A stretch of 64,000 nucleotides of DNA from JBEKCD01 sp050015055 (GCA_050015055.1 JBEKCD010000004.1:102666-166665); one strand, 5' to 3'. Shown: positions 1 to 8,737, counted from the first letter of the stretch. The notes: generated by a model from the letters alone, not told the origin. Numbers and translations are program-made.

Positions 1-121
1 GTACCATGTTCCTAATCGCAATCATCTGTATGGCCCATTGCAGTTTTTTCAATGGTTAGTGCATAAGTGTAATAAGTCAACGCTAATAAAGAATTCCGCA
101 AATCAATGTTTGGTGAACTAC

Positions 122-1126
122 ATGCCGAAACTAGAGATTTACGTCACGCGGCAACTGCCAGAGAGAGGCTTGAAAATAATAAGGAAATACTTCGACACTG
201 AAGTCTGGCCAGAATATGGCCCGCCGCCGAAGAAGACTATAATAGAAAAGGCCAAGAGCTTGGACGCCCTTGCCACACTTTTGTCCGACAAGATAGACAC
301 TGAGGTCTTCGACGCTGCACCGAAATTGAAGATTGTCTCACAGATGGCGGTAGGCTTCGACAACATAGACCTGCAAGAAGCCACCAAGAGAGGCATCTAC
401 GTCACAAACACGCCTGAAGTGCTGACCGATACCACCGCAGACTTCGCATGGGCTTTGCTTATGGCAGTCGCGAGACGAGTCGTTGAGGCAGACAAGTATG
501 TTCGCACTGGCCAATGGAAAGTTGGATGGCACCCTGACATGATGACGGGCCGAGACGTTCATGGCGCAACCATAGGCATCGTGGGGGCTGGAAGAATAGG
601 CTATGCGATGGCGAAAAGAGCAAAAGGGTTCGACATGAAAATCCTCTTCTACGATGTCATCCCGCGACCGGAGATGGAAAAAGACTTCGGTGCAAAACGC
701 ATGGATCTTGACGCGCTACTCAAGGAAGCGGACTTCGTCAGCATTCACGTTCCGCTTATGAGAGAAACGCATCACTTAATGAACGAACAAAGATTGAAGT
801 TGATGAAGAAAACGGCCTACTTGATAAACAATTCACGCGGACCAGTTGTTGACGAAAAGGCCCTGTACAAGGCATTGAAGGAAGCTTGGATCGCCGGTGC
901 AGGACTGGACGTTTTCGAGCAAGAACCAGCACCAGTGGACAGTCCGCTGCTTAAGCTTGACAGCGTCGTGGTCGCTCCCCACATTTCAAGCGCAAGTCTT
1001 GAGACCCGCTCGAAAATGGCTGAGATGGTGGCAGACAACCTCGTCTCCTTCTTCGAAGGAAAGAAGCCGCCGAACCTTGTCAACCAAGATGTACTGAAAG
1101 TGCGTCCATTGTCAAAGCAGATTTAA
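122..1126 (+). CDS. D-2-hydroxyacid dehydrogenase, glyoxylate/hydroxypyruvate reductase type
   Basis: NAD(P)-dependent cytosolic reductase that interconverts 2-oxoacids such as glyoxylate or hydroxypyruvate and their D-2-hydroxyacids. The Rossmann fingerprint GIVGAGRIG lies in the middle of the protein. The catalytic Arg (NNSRGPVVDEKAL), Glu (DVFEQEP) and His (APHISSAS) follow in family order. At 334 aa it has the usual length. The reading frame is open upstream to position 38, but the family N-terminus PKLEIYVTRQLPERG begins at the ATG at 122, preceded by a GGTGA that can act as ribosome site. Substrate choice between glyoxylate, hydroxypyruvate and 3-phosphoglycerate cannot be read from sequence; the short form without an ACT domain argues against SerA. 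An aminotransferase gene follows in the same direction. Confidence 0.9.
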   Translation: MPKLEIYVTRQLPERGLKIIRKYFDTEVWPEYGPPPKKTIIEKAKSLDALATLLSDKIDTEVFDAAPKLKIVSQMAVGFDNIDLQEATKRGIYVTNTPEVLTDTTADFAWALLMAVARRVVEADKYVRTGQWKVGWHPDMMTGRDVHGATIGIVGAGRIGYAMAKRAKGFDMKILFYDVIPRPEMEKDFGAKRMDLDALLKEADFVSIHVPLMRETHHLMNEQRLKLMKKTAYLINNSRGPVVDEKALYKALKEAWIAGAGLDVFEQEPAPVDSPLLKLDSVVVAPHISSASLETRSKMAEMVADNLVSFFEGKKPPNLVNQDVLKVRPLSKQI

Positions 1127-1158
1127 ACGTGAAATCATCATAGGCCCACTTGCAAATA

Positions 1159-1167
1159 GTTAAATAC
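1159..1167 (+). promoter_or_regulatory. TATA box for the class I aminotransferase
   Basis: An A/T-rich GTTAAATAC element after a purine-rich stretch lies about 43 bp before the GTG start at 1206. That fits an archaeal TATA box with transcription starting near 1188. Confidence 0.5.
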
Positions 1168-1205
1168 CCCTTTTCTTCTTACCTTCAATTTCCTTTCAGC
1201 ATAAG

Positions 1206-2384
1206 GTGACTCATGTGGACTCTATCTTTGCAGATAGAATGAAAACTCTCGGAACGGAAACGGCCTTCGAGGTGCTCGCAAAGGCTAAGGCACTTGAGAA
1301 GCAGGGAAAGGAAATTGTGCACTTGGAGATAGGCGAACCAGACTTTGACACGCCAAAGAACATAAAAGAAGCAGCAACGAAAGCGCTGAATTCAGGCTAC
1401 ACGCATTACACTCCATCTGCAGGCATGCCGGAACTGAGACAAGCCGTGGCAGACTACATTTCCAAAACCAGAAAACTGGACGTGAAACCGGAAGAAGTGG
1501 TCATCACACCTGGCGGAAAGCCGATAATGTTCTTCAGCATCTTAGCTTTGGTGAACCCTGGTGACGAAGTCCTGTATCCAAACCCAGGCTTCCCAATATA
1601 CGAATCTATGATAAACTTTGTCGGCGCCAAACCCGTTCCAATACAACTCAAAGAGCAGAACGAGTTCGGCCTTGACCCTGAATACGTCAAGAAGATGATA
1701 ACGAAAAAGACCAAGATGATCATTTTAAACTCTCCAGAAAACCCGACAGGCGGAGTGGTAACCCGAGAACAGCTCAAGGTAGTAGCTGACAGCATATCCG
1801 GCAGAAATGACGTGTTTGTGCTTTCAGACGAAATCTACAGCAGAATAATCTACGAAGGCAAGCACGAAAGCATAACGCAATTCTCGGGAATGAAGGACAA
1901 GACAATCCTTTTGGACGGGTTCTCAAAAACGTATGCCATGACCGGCTGGAGACTCGGCTACGGAGTCATGAGAAAAGACTTGGCTGAAAAAGTTGCCCAA
2001 CTGATGACGAACTCGAACTCGTGCACCTGTGCTTTCATCCAATTAGCCGGAGTTGAAGCCTTAACAGGACTGCAGAAAGAACCAGAAAGAATGGTTGAGG
2101 AATTCCGAAAGAGACGAGAAGTGATAGTTTCCGGCCTGAACAACATTGAGGGCATAACATGCAAAAAGCCACATGGAGCTTTCTACGTGTTTCCGAACAT
2201 CACGGGAACAGGCATGGATTCTCGCACGCTCCAAGACCACCTGCTCAACAACGCTGGCGTGGCAGCTCTAGCAGGCACATCCTTCGGAAAATACGGTGAA
2301 GGCTACCTGCGCTTATCCTTCGCCAACTCCGTCGAAAACATAAAGAAAGCCTTAGACCGCATAGCAAAGGCTGTTAAGAAATAA
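1206..2384 (+). CDS. Class I pyridoxal-phosphate aminotransferase (aspartate aminotransferase-like)
   Basis: Fold-type I aminotransferase, 392 aa, transferring amino groups from an amino acid such as aspartate or alanine to 2-oxoglutarate. The PLP lysine is in GFSKTYAMTGWRLGYG, the asparagine loop is NSPENPTGG, and the substrate carboxylate arginine is in YLRLSFANS near the C-terminus. The start is GTG at 1206, just after an AAGG; a second in-frame GTG at 1215 is possible. Exact specificity is not visible. The preceding 2-hydroxyacid dehydrogenase would act on the matching 2-oxoacid pool, which is context only. Confidence 0.9.
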   Translation: MTHVDSIFADRMKTLGTETAFEVLAKAKALEKQGKEIVHLEIGEPDFDTPKNIKEAATKALNSGYTHYTPSAGMPELRQAVADYISKTRKLDVKPEEVVITPGGKPIMFFSILALVNPGDEVLYPNPGFPIYESMINFVGAKPVPIQLKEQNEFGLDPEYVKKMITKKTKMIILNSPENPTGGVVTREQLKVVADSISGRNDVFVLSDEIYSRIIYEGKHESITQFSGMKDKTILLDGFSKTYAMTGWRLGYGVMRKDLAEKVAQLMTNSNSCTCAFIQLAGVEALTGLQKEPERMVEEFRKRREVIVSGLNNIEGITCKKPHGAFYVFPNITGTGMDSRTLQDHLLNNAGVAALAGTSFGKYGEGYLRLSFANSVENIKKALDRIAKAVKK

Positions 2385-2404
2385 GCAAGAAGAAATAGGC
2401 CTCT

Positions 2405-2782
2405 TTAGTCTTCCACTTTTTCTTCGGTTAGAGTCTCAACTATGTCTGAGGCTAGACGCACTAGATCGTCGGCCTGTTTCATGGCTTTCTCGCCGTCGAC
2501 TTCTTCAATCTGGGTCAACTGCTGAAACATCGCCTCAATTTCAACCAGAAACCTCAAAATGGGATCCGTAATCGGAGCGTTCGTCTTCTCAGCCGTTTCC
2601 CTCACAACTATCTCCACGAAGGCGGGCTCTCCCAGACTGTAGTAGATGGCGTTCCTAGCTTTTCTGATGGCCTCCAGAACTAAGCTTGGAGCCATGTAGG
2701 GCATTTTTCTTGCGGCCTGAAGCTCCGCTTTTGCTTCGCGCAAGTATCGCAATGCCCAGCTTCTTCTGTAATCATCCATCAT
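2405..2782 (-). CDS. Small all-helical protein of unknown function
   Basis: A 125-aa hypothetical protein, very rich in Ala, Glu, Lys and Arg, predicted to be almost entirely helical (RYLREAKAELQAARK, then a run around LVLEAIRKARNAIYYSLGE). The overall pattern recalls a four-helix bundle of the HEPN type, but I see no clear catalytic RxxxxH motif, so I assign no activity. It reads away from rps17e in the same direction, 49 bp downstream of that gene, so the two may share a transcript. ATG start. Confidence 0.6.
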   Translation of the reverse strand: MMDDYRRSWALRYLREAKAELQAARKMPYMAPSLVLEAIRKARNAIYYSLGEPAFVEIVVRETAEKTNAPITDPILRFLVEIEAMFQQLTQIEEVDGEKAMKQADDLVRLASDIVETLTEEKVED

Positions 2783-2831
2783 TTCTGTTCGCCCTTCATT
2801 CGGCTGGAAGAACAGCCGAGTTTAAGCAAGG

Positions 2832-3098
2832 CTACGCGCCCTCTGGCGCTTCCTCCGTCGATTCCGCCCCTCCCGGCTCTACTCCCTCGGAGGTCTCCTC
2901 TTGCAGTTGCCTTTGTTCTGCCGCCACAAACCGAGTGATGTAGCCCGCGATCTGGTTTAGAACCTTGGGCGTTCCTCCCTGCACTAGACTGTTAACCAAA
3001 TGCTTGTTATTCTCAAAATCTTTAGAGAATTTGTCAGGAAATCGTTTGATAAGCTCCTTAGCTGTTCGTTTGATTTGTTCTGTCCGCACATTCCCCAA
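2832..3098 (-). CDS. rps17e: Ribosomal protein S17e
   Basis: Small-subunit ribosomal protein of the archaeal/eukaryotic S17e family. The diagnostic start MGNVRTEQIKRTAKELI, the central DFENNKHLV and the NQIAGYITRFV segment are all present in order. The conserved domain ends near residue 60. An extra tail of about 28 residues, rich in Glu, Gly, Ala and Pro, follows and is longer than in many archaeal homologues. ATG start. The unknown helical gene follows in the same direction. Confidence 0.93.
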   Translation of the reverse strand: MGNVRTEQIKRTAKELIKRFPDKFSKDFENNKHLVNSLVQGGTPKVLNQIAGYITRFVAAEQRQLQEETSEGVEPGGAESTEEAPEGA

Positions 3099-3323
3099 AC
3101 TTCACGGTCCTCCGAATGCTCTTGACTTTCTACTCGCTCCAACGCAAGTAAATTCTAGTTTGAACTGTCATAAACCAACCATACTAATTTAAGCTTACCC
3201 CATAGTACTTGCAAAATGCCCTATCCAAGACACATCGGAACCATCCGTGCCAATCGCTTGCAGACGGAACCTCAGCCCTTAAGCGCAAAGCAGACAAGAA
3301 GACTGAATCAAACAGGTTCACCT

Positions 3324-4103
3324 TCACTCCAGCTTCACATCAAAGAAATCTTGGAAATTCTTCAGTATCTGCTCTGCAACTTCTTCTGCGCTCATGTCTT
3401 TTACTTCTGCGAAGGCCGCAATTACGGTGGGGATAAAAGCGGGTGTCGTTCTTTTTCCTTCAAATGGTCCTTTAAAAAAGCGAACGGGGCCGTCAGTCTC
3501 TGTTAACAGATTGGTCAAGGGCACCATTTTGACCACGTCACGTATGCCGTCTGAATAGGCTGCTGCCGGCCCCTCAGTGATATAGTAACCTCTTTCGACA
3601 GCCTTAACGAGCGCGCTAATGGGACTGCTGAACCAGTGCAGCAACACCTTCTTGAGCTGGTAGGAGGGAAGCATGTCTACAATCTGTACAGTCGCGCCCC
3701 TGGAATGAATGATAGCGGGCAGACCAAGCTTCTCAGCCAAACGCAGCATCAAATCAAAAACTTTCACCTGTTTATCCCATATCTCCATGTACTTGGAATC
3801 CAGCCCTATCTCGCCCAAAGCGACAAACGCCCTATTCCCCCTCTGCGCTGAAATCAACTGCAACACTTGATCAAGCTCATCCTCCTTCAGATCCCTCACA
3901 GTCCAGGGATGGATACCCAATGCAGCATAGACCATCCCGGGATGTCGCTCTGTCACTTCTAAGGTTCCTCGGCAGGTTTTCAGGTCCATGGAGTTCGAAA
4001 CCAAGGCCACTACACCTGAGTTTTTGGCTTCAGCCAGAACTTCACTAACAACTCCAGCATACTCCTCGTCTGAAAGATGAATGTGCGCGTCAACAAACTT
4101 CAT
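3324..4103 (-). CDS. TatD-family metal-dependent hydrolase (DNase)
   Basis: Predicted metal-dependent nuclease or hydrolase with a TIM-barrel amidohydrolase fold, 259 aa. Metal ligands are visible in family positions: VDAHIHLS at the N-terminus, GEIGLD in the middle, HSRG, HWFS and TETDGP towards the C-terminus. An in-frame ATG lies 21 bp upstream at 4124, but homologues start at MKFVDAHIH. The TATA box at 4141-4150 puts the transcript start near 4119, so ATG 4103 is preferred. TatD enzymes act in DNA repair or turnover; the substrate here is unknown. Confidence 0.9.
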   Translation of the reverse strand: MKFVDAHIHLSDEEYAGVVSEVLAEAKNSGVVALVSNSMDLKTCRGTLEVTERHPGMVYAALGIHPWTVRDLKEDELDQVLQLISAQRGNRAFVALGEIGLDSKYMEIWDKQVKVFDLMLRLAEKLGLPAIIHSRGATVQIVDMLPSYQLKKVLLHWFSSPISALVKAVERGYYITEGPAAAYSDGIRDVVKMVPLTNLLTETDGPVRFFKGPFEGKRTTPAFIPTVIAAFAEVKDMSAEEVAEQILKNFQDFFDVKLE

Positions 4104-4140
4104 TGACAACCACTTTGAAGCCATTCATACAACATCTGCT

Positions 4141-4150
4141 TTTATAAATT
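4141..4150 (-). promoter_or_regulatory. TATA box for the TatD gene
   Basis: On the minus strand the sequence reads AATTTATAAA. Its distance to ATG 4103, about 40 bp, is as expected for a short leader. It argues against the upstream ATG at 4124. Confidence 0.6.
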
Positions 4151-4322
4151 CGCCTAGGAACGAGCCGTTAACAAGTTTTTTTCACTCATGCTCAAACCTC
4201 CAGTTTGTTTTCAAGATGCGCTACTTTTCAGTCGAACCCAAGAGTACGTGAGTTGTCCCTAGTCTTGGTTCTTGTGAACCCTGAATCAGTGTCTCACTAG
4301 GTGTAAGCGCGGAACCGATAAG

Positions 4323-4330
4323 CCTAAATA
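4323..4330 (+). promoter_or_regulatory. TATA box for the histone gene
   Basis: CCTAAATA lies 39 bp before the GTG start at 4369, with the purine-rich CCGATAAG just upstream. The leader would be about 15 nt. Confidence 0.55.
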
Positions 4331-4368
4331 CGGCTTGAAATAGTAAAAGAGGCTACGGAGGACTCTTT

Positions 4369-4590
4369 GTGGTAGATTTAGAGTTGGCTGTAGCTCCAAT
4401 GCATAGACTGTGCAAAAAGGCTGGAGCTGACAGAGTTAGCGAAGCAGCAGCGAAAGAGCTAGCAAAAGCTTTGGAGGAAATCGGCGTAAAAATCGCCAAA
4501 GAAGCTCTAGATTTCGCAATGCACGCTGGAAGAAAAACTATAAAGTCTGAAGATATCGAAATCGCAGCCAGAAAAGTCATGGGCAAATAA
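4369..4590 (+). CDS. Archaeal histone (HMf type)
   Basis: DNA-wrapping chromatin protein of 73 aa, a single histone fold. It shows LAVAPMHRLCKKAGADRVS, the long central helix AAAKELAKALEEIGVKIAKE, and the loop-helix ending RKTIKSEDIEIAARKV, all standard for archaeal histones. GTG start with GGAGG 12 bp upstream. It forms dimers and longer stacks along DNA. A second chromatin protein, Alba, is encoded near 48.2 kb, so this organism uses both. Confidence 0.95.
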   Translation: MVDLELAVAPMHRLCKKAGADRVSEAAAKELAKALEEIGVKIAKEALDFAMHAGRKTIKSEDIEIAARKVMGK

Positions 4591-4591
4591 A

Positions 4592-4622
4592 CCTTCTTTT
4601 CCCAGTTTCTCCTTTCTTTTTA
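4592..4622 (+). terminator. Pyrimidine-rich terminator after the histone gene
   Basis: A 30-bp run of almost only C and T with two T4 blocks directly follows the histone stop codon. Archaeal RNA polymerase terminates on such T-rich tracts. Confidence 0.4.
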
Positions 4623-4717
4623 TCAAAATGGCGCAGACTGATACAATCGAATACCTGTCTTAATGTGGAAAACCCTTAAGAACTTCGAACAGACTTCAAT
4701 ATCAGAAGCTGATAAAC

Positions 4718-5041
4718 ATGGGTGGAAAGAAGAAGCTCAACCTGAAACAAATGGAACGAATGCAAGACAAGAAGGATGAGGAGGACAAGGAAAAGAAGAA
4801 GAAAGAGAAAGGTGGAGCACCGAAAGAAAAGAGAGCTTCGGCAGTGGTTCCGCCTGACGCGAAAAACGACAAAATCATCGGTGAGCTTAAGAAAATGCAC
4901 GTTTTAACCCCTTACGCAGTGGCCACTCGATACAACATAAGAATTAGCGCCGCCAAGGATTTCCTGGAGGAGCTAAAACAAAACGGCACGATTCAACTCG
5001 TTTCTGGAAGCCACAACATCAAAATATACAAGGCAGACTAG
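4718..5041 (+). CDS. rps25e: Ribosomal protein S25e
   Basis: Small-subunit ribosomal protein found in TACK archaea and eukaryotes, 107 aa. The N-terminal 40 residues are a lysine/glutamate-rich tail. The C-terminal winged-helix part (LKKMHVLTPYAVATRYNIRI, then SAAKDFLEELKQNG and SGSHNIKIY) is the family core. ATG start. The TAG stop shares its last base with a GCGCGCGC run. Confidence 0.95.
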   Translation: MGGKKKLNLKQMERMQDKKDEEDKEKKKKEKGGAPKEKRASAVVPPDAKNDKIIGELKKMHVLTPYAVATRYNIRISAAKDFLEELKQNGTIQLVSGSHNIKIYKAD

Positions 5042-5048
5042 CGCGCGC
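5041..5048. repeat. GCGCGC box touching the S25e stop codon
   Basis: The stop codon TAG runs directly into eight bases of alternating GC. One of a family of such boxes in the spacers of this window. Confidence 0.7.
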
Positions 5049-5115
5049 ACTCCCACCTTAGCAACTCATTCGTCTACGCATGTTGCCGATCGACTGTTAG
5101 AAGGTTAGAACCTGT

Positions 5116-5595
5116 TTGGATTTTCCCAGGAGAATCTACACAGAAGAGGAAGTCAACAAGGCCAGAGAACTGGTTGAGAACGGATACAAACACATTTTGA
5201 TATCTGAAGGCAGTCCAGCCTTCAAGCAGAAGGTGAAAAGAGCACTCGAGCTTGTCAAAGCTGCGGGCTACTTCGATTTTTTGAGAACTTACATTCGTAC
5301 AATAAAGGAGATTGACGGCCTGACCCAGCTCCGACAGGCTGACGCTGCAATATGGGCAAACATGTACGCCGTGGAGAATCCCGTCGACGCGGCCAGTCTT
5401 TTTGTTCAAAAGGCCAACTACATGAAGGAATACCTAGAGGGCAAGCTCTACTATGGTGGAGCAGCGGAGAAACGTTCAGACGAAAAACGCATAGAATTTC
5501 TAAAAGTGTTAGAAGCCAAGAGTCAGGAAAAACAGGTTAGAGAAGAGTGTGAGAGAATCCTGAAGCTGTGGAGAGAGGGTTACTGGGTGTATTAA
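5116..5595 (+). CDS. Conserved-looking hypothetical protein, helical
   Basis: Protein of 159 aa that I do not recognise. It is mainly helical, with aromatic residues at the ends (FDFLRTYIRTIKEIDGL and KLWREGYWVY). No signal peptide, membrane segment or metal-binding cysteines. The only plausible start is TTG 5116, since the next Met lies far inside. Its TAA stop overlaps the stop of the convergent cyclophilin-like gene by 3 bp. Codon use resembles neighbouring genes, which supports a real gene. Confidence 0.7.
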   Translation: MDFPRRIYTEEEVNKARELVENGYKHILISEGSPAFKQKVKRALELVKAAGYFDFLRTYIRTIKEIDGLTQLRQADAAIWANMYAVENPVDAASLFVQKANYMKEYLEGKLYYGGAAEKRSDEKRIEFLKVLEAKSQEKQVREECERILKLWREGYWVY

Positions 5596-5975
5596 ACGCT
5601 TTCAACCCTGATTTTTGTTCCGCTCTTCACCTTTTTGAACAGCTCAAGGTTCGAAGTGACTTTGCCCAAGATGCTCACAGGGCTGTAAGGCTGCGAGCTG
5701 CCATGGAAGATGCATATGGCGCTTCCCATAGGCCAAAACGCGATGGTGCCGACCTCGACGGTGCCCTTGGCCTTCTCCTCTCCCATCTTAATCGGCGTTT
5801 CGAAGTACACCTCTTCTTTCCACATTGCCGCCCTGCCCTCTATGGGTAGTTTCCTCACTATCAGATCCACCGTCCTAGGCGCGAGAAAGCGAACCAGTTC
5901 TCCTTCTGCCTCGCCCAGACCCTCGACTATAAACTTTACTTTTACGCGGGATATCTCTGCTTTTTCTTCACTCAT
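5592..5975 (-). CDS. Cyclophilin-like domain protein
   Basis: Protein of 127 aa matching the small cyclophilin-like beta-barrel family (PF04126/TM1367 type) by its sequence order: KVKFIVEGLGEAEGELVRFLAP, EVYFETPIKMGEE, then GTIAFWPMGSAICIFHG. Peptidyl-prolyl isomerase activity is not established for this family. Its ATG overlaps the stop of the upstream cDPGS-like GTPase gene by four bases (ATGA), so the two are translationally coupled and probably work together. Confidence 0.85.
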   Translation of the reverse strand: MSEEKAEISRVKVKFIVEGLGEAEGELVRFLAPRTVDLIVRKLPIEGRAAMWKEEVYFETPIKMGEEKAKGTVEVGTIAFWPMGSAICIFHGSSQPYSPVSILGKVTSNLELFKKVKSGTKIRVESV

Positions 5976-7306
5976 TTTTCTTTCCGGCTTCTTTGAATGA
6001 ACTCGTCCAGTATCTGCTCGAGAGAAACTGGCCCCAAAACTTCGAGCTCATACTTCACTCTTACAGTGGGCTTGTTAATAGCTATGACTCTTCTGAGGTC
6101 GATGGGCGTCCCGATGACTACAACGTCGCAGGGTGTCCGATCAATGGTCTCCTTTAGCTCCGCTATCTGTTTTTCACCGTAACCCAACGCAGGAAGAACG
6201 GCCCCCAAATGCGGGTACTTCCTGTACGCTTCCTTTATCGAGCCCACGGCGTAAGGTCTAGGATCAACCAGCTCAGACGCACCAAAATTCTTCGCGAACA
6301 CCACGCCGGCCCCATAGGACATGCCACCGTGCGTTACCGTGGGTCCATCCTCAATCGCCAGAACCCTCTTTCCCCGGACAGCTTCTGGATTCTCAGCAGT
6401 TATGGGTGAAGCCGCTTCCAGCACTGTAGCCCTTGGATTAACGGACTTTATGTTATCTCTCACTTGTTTGACCTTCTGCGGATCAGCAGTGTCAACCTTG
6501 TTTATTATAATGACATCCGCCATTCGCAGGTTGGTTTCACCTGGGTAGTATGTCAACTCGTTTCCTGCCCTGTGAGGGTCGGCCACGACGATGTTTAGAT
6601 CAGGTCTGTAGAACGACATGTCGTTGTTGCCTCCGTCCCACACTATCACGTCGGCTTCTGTCTCGGCCTCTCTCAGAATCTCTTGATAGTCAACTCCTGC
6701 GTAGACGATTATCCCGTTGTCGATGTGCGGCTCGTACTCTTCTCTCTCCTCAATCGTGCACGCATACCTGTCCAGATCCGCGTAAGAAGCGAAGCGCTCG
6801 CACACCTGTTTTCTCAAATCTCCATAGGGCATCGGATGTCTAACAGCTGCAACGTTCAGACCTTTGCCCTTCAAGATCTTTGCAACCTGCCGGGAGGTTT
6901 GGCTCTTGCCTGACCCTGTTCTGACAGCGCACACGGAGACAACGGGGACTCCAGCCTTCAGCATAGTTGTCTTGGGCCCCATCAGACGAAAGTCCGCACC
7001 GTTTGCCAAAACCAAGGAAGCCTTGTGCATCACATACTCATGAGAAACGTCGCTGTAAGCGAAAACAACCTGATCAATATCATGCTCTCTTATCAGTCCT
7101 GGGAGCTCCTCCTCCGAGAATATTGGTATCCCATTCGGGTATTTTGAGCCGGCAAGCTCTGTCGGATAGCGGCGTCCTTCTATTCCAGGTATCTGGGTGG
7201 CTGTGAAGGCCACGACGTCATATGCGTCGTTGTCTCGGAAGTAAACGTTAAAGTTGTGAAAGTCTCTGCCGGCGGCGCCCATTATTATAACCTTGATTTT
7301 CTGCAT
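5972..7306 (-). CDS. Cyclic 2,3-diphosphoglycerate synthetase-like GTPase
   Basis: P-loop nucleotidase of 444 aa in the COG2403 family, which includes cyclic 2,3-diphosphoglycerate synthetase of thermophilic methanogens. It has an N-terminal Rossmann-like part (IIMGAAGRDFHNFN), a P-loop RTGSGKSQTS near residue 130, a Walker-B-like VIVWDGGNND and the guanine-type NKVD. The C-terminal part (GVVFAKNFGASELVDPRP) is also typical. Members outside methanogens have uncertain roles, so the cDPG activity is only possible here. ATG start; coupled to the cyclophilin-like gene downstream. Confidence 0.85.
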   Translation of the reverse strand: MQKIKVIIMGAAGRDFHNFNVYFRDNDAYDVVAFTATQIPGIEGRRYPTELAGSKYPNGIPIFSEEELPGLIREHDIDQVVFAYSDVSHEYVMHKASLVLANGADFRLMGPKTTMLKAGVPVVSVCAVRTGSGKSQTSRQVAKILKGKGLNVAAVRHPMPYGDLRKQVCERFASYADLDRYACTIEEREEYEPHIDNGIIVYAGVDYQEILREAETEADVIVWDGGNNDMSFYRPDLNIVVADPHRAGNELTYYPGETNLRMADVIIINKVDTADPQKVKQVRDNIKSVNPRATVLEAASPITAENPEAVRGKRVLAIEDGPTVTHGGMSYGAGVVFAKNFGASELVDPRPYAVGSIKEAYRKYPHLGAVLPALGYGEKQIAELKETIDRTPCDVVVIGTPIDLRRVIAINKPTVRVKYELEVLGPVSLEQILDEFIQRSRKEK

Positions 7307-7351
7307 GATAGAATCCTCCGTTAAAACCTCAAATCGGGGGGTTCAATACTA

Positions 7352-7373
7352 GCGCGCGCATTCCATATAAACC
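7352..7373 (-). promoter_or_regulatory. TATA box plus GCGCGC box upstream of the cDPGS-like GTPase
   Basis: On the minus strand GGTTTATATG (7364-7373) is followed at once by GCGCGCGC (7352-7359). That places the GC box between TATA box and the predicted transcript start near 7342, inside the region normally melted at initiation. Confidence 0.5.
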
Positions 7374-7387
7374 TTAACGTTGCGGCG

Positions 7388-8491
7388 CTATTTTAGTAAT
7401 TGTAGGACACTGTCGCTTATGTAGTCTATTTGTTTCGCTGTGACCCCAGGGTGGACTGGTAACGAGAACACCTGTTCTGAGGCTTTTTCTGTCTCTGGAA
7501 GTCGGTATCTGCCGAACTTGCGGTAGTAGGGCATGAGGTGTATTGGGTTCACGTAGCAGATGAACGCGTCTATTCCCTTCTGCTTCAGCTTCTCAACAAC
7601 GTCGTCTCTCTTTTCCTTCTTTGCTTTTTTCAATCGGACAGTGTAGAGGTACCAAGAACACTTGAAGCCCTCTGGTTCACTTGGCAGTTGAACACCCTTT
7701 GCCTTCTCGAGGTTTTCCGTGAGTCTTTTCGCGTTCTGGCGTCTCCTAGCCACAAACTTCGGCAGCTTCTTGAGTTGTTCGACACCTATGGCGGCTGCTA
7801 TTTCCGGCATGTGGTAGTTGTGTCCAAGCATTAGAGATTGATACTTCTTTTTCTCTCCGTGACTGCGAATGTACCGTGGCATTTCCGCAATCTCGTCGCT
7901 GTTCGTTGTTATCATGCCACCTTCGCCCGTTGTCATGTTCTTGCTTCCGTAGAAACTCCAGCACGCAGCGTCGGCAAAGGCTCCCGCAGGTTTTCCCTTG
8001 TACGTAGCCCCATGAGCCTGAGCTGCATCCTCAATGATTCTGAGCCCATGCTTGTTGGCAATCTCTCTTATCGGCTGCACGTCAGCGGGCATACCATACA
8101 GGTCAACCGGCATTATCGCCTTGGTCTTCTTAGTCACAGCCTTCTCAACCGTCTTCGGAGAAACAGTGTACGTGTCTGGGTTTATGTCAACAAAGACTGG
8201 TTTTGCTCTGTTGAAGACTACGACCTCGGCTGTAGCCACAAACGTGAAGCTTGGCAAAATGACCTCGTCACCCGCCTTGACGCCAGCCGCTGCAAGAGCC
8301 GAATGAAGCGCAGCCGTTCCAGAGTTCATGGCTATTCCGTGCCTTGCCCTTACGAATCTGGCAAAGGCCTTCTCGAACTCTGTGACCTTTGGGCCCGCAC
8401 CCAGGCCGGATGTGAGCACACCGCTTTTAAGGACTTTGACAACAGCTTCGATCTCTTCCTCGCCAATCTGCGGCGCATTAATCGATATCAT
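7388..8491 (-). CDS. DegT/DnrJ/EryC1/StrS-family aminotransferase
   Basis: PLP enzyme of 367 aa, of the family that aminates keto-sugars for surface glycans and related molecules. The PLP lysine is in FYGSKNMTTGEGGM, the aspartate is in IIEDAAQAHGA, and the N-terminal MISINAPQIGEEEIEAV is standard. The C-terminal half carries KCSWYLYTVRL-type substrate-loop residues. Single gene with no sugar operon nearby, so the sugar substrate is unknown. ATG start. Confidence 0.92.
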   Translation of the reverse strand: MISINAPQIGEEEIEAVVKVLKSGVLTSGLGAGPKVTEFEKAFARFVRARHGIAMNSGTAALHSALAAAGVKAGDEVILPSFTFVATAEVVVFNRAKPVFVDINPDTYTVSPKTVEKAVTKKTKAIMPVDLYGMPADVQPIREIANKHGLRIIEDAAQAHGATYKGKPAGAFADAACWSFYGSKNMTTGEGGMITTNSDEIAEMPRYIRSHGEKKKYQSLMLGHNYHMPEIAAAIGVEQLKKLPKFVARRRQNAKRLTENLEKAKGVQLPSEPEGFKCSWYLYTVRLKKAKKEKRDDVVEKLKQKGIDAFICYVNPIHLMPYYRKFGRYRLPETEKASEQVFSLPVHPGVTAKQIDYISDSVLQLLK

Positions 8492-8566
8492 GATAACGCC
8501 TTCCAGCTACTATACTGATCTTATGTTAATAATCTCTACGACCGTTTTTCGGCTCGAGTTTGGAGG

Positions 8567-8737
8567 TTGAAAAGATTATTAGCACGCGCTGAGAGAAAAA
8601 TCCCTGGAGAACTCATTCCAGAGCTACTGAACGTAAAGGGAGTGGCCAAGGTTTCAATCTGCCAAAGGGCCAACAGTGATACCTTCAGAGTTACGAATTT
8701 GAGCACACTTCACGTTACAGACTTTCACTCGGTCTGA
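8567..8737 (+). pseudogene. Coding-like fragment of 56 codons starting at a GC box
   Basis: A short open frame begins near the GCACGCGC box at 8582 and reads as a plausible protein tail (ERKIPGELIPELLNVKGVAK) before TGA at 8735. Only a weak TTG could start it, with no spaced ribosome site. I do not recognise a family. It may be the remnant of a truncated gene or chance. The rest of the spacer 8492-8823 holds only promoter-like A/T sequence. Confidence 0.22.

Noticed and set aside
3209..3506. Forward open frames between S17e and TatD
   Set aside because: They mostly overlap the 3' end of the TatD gene in antisense, lack a good ribosome site and show no protein-like pattern.
7838..8518. A 226-codon forward frame
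   Set aside because: It is antisense to the clear DegT-type aminotransferase and has low-quality composition.
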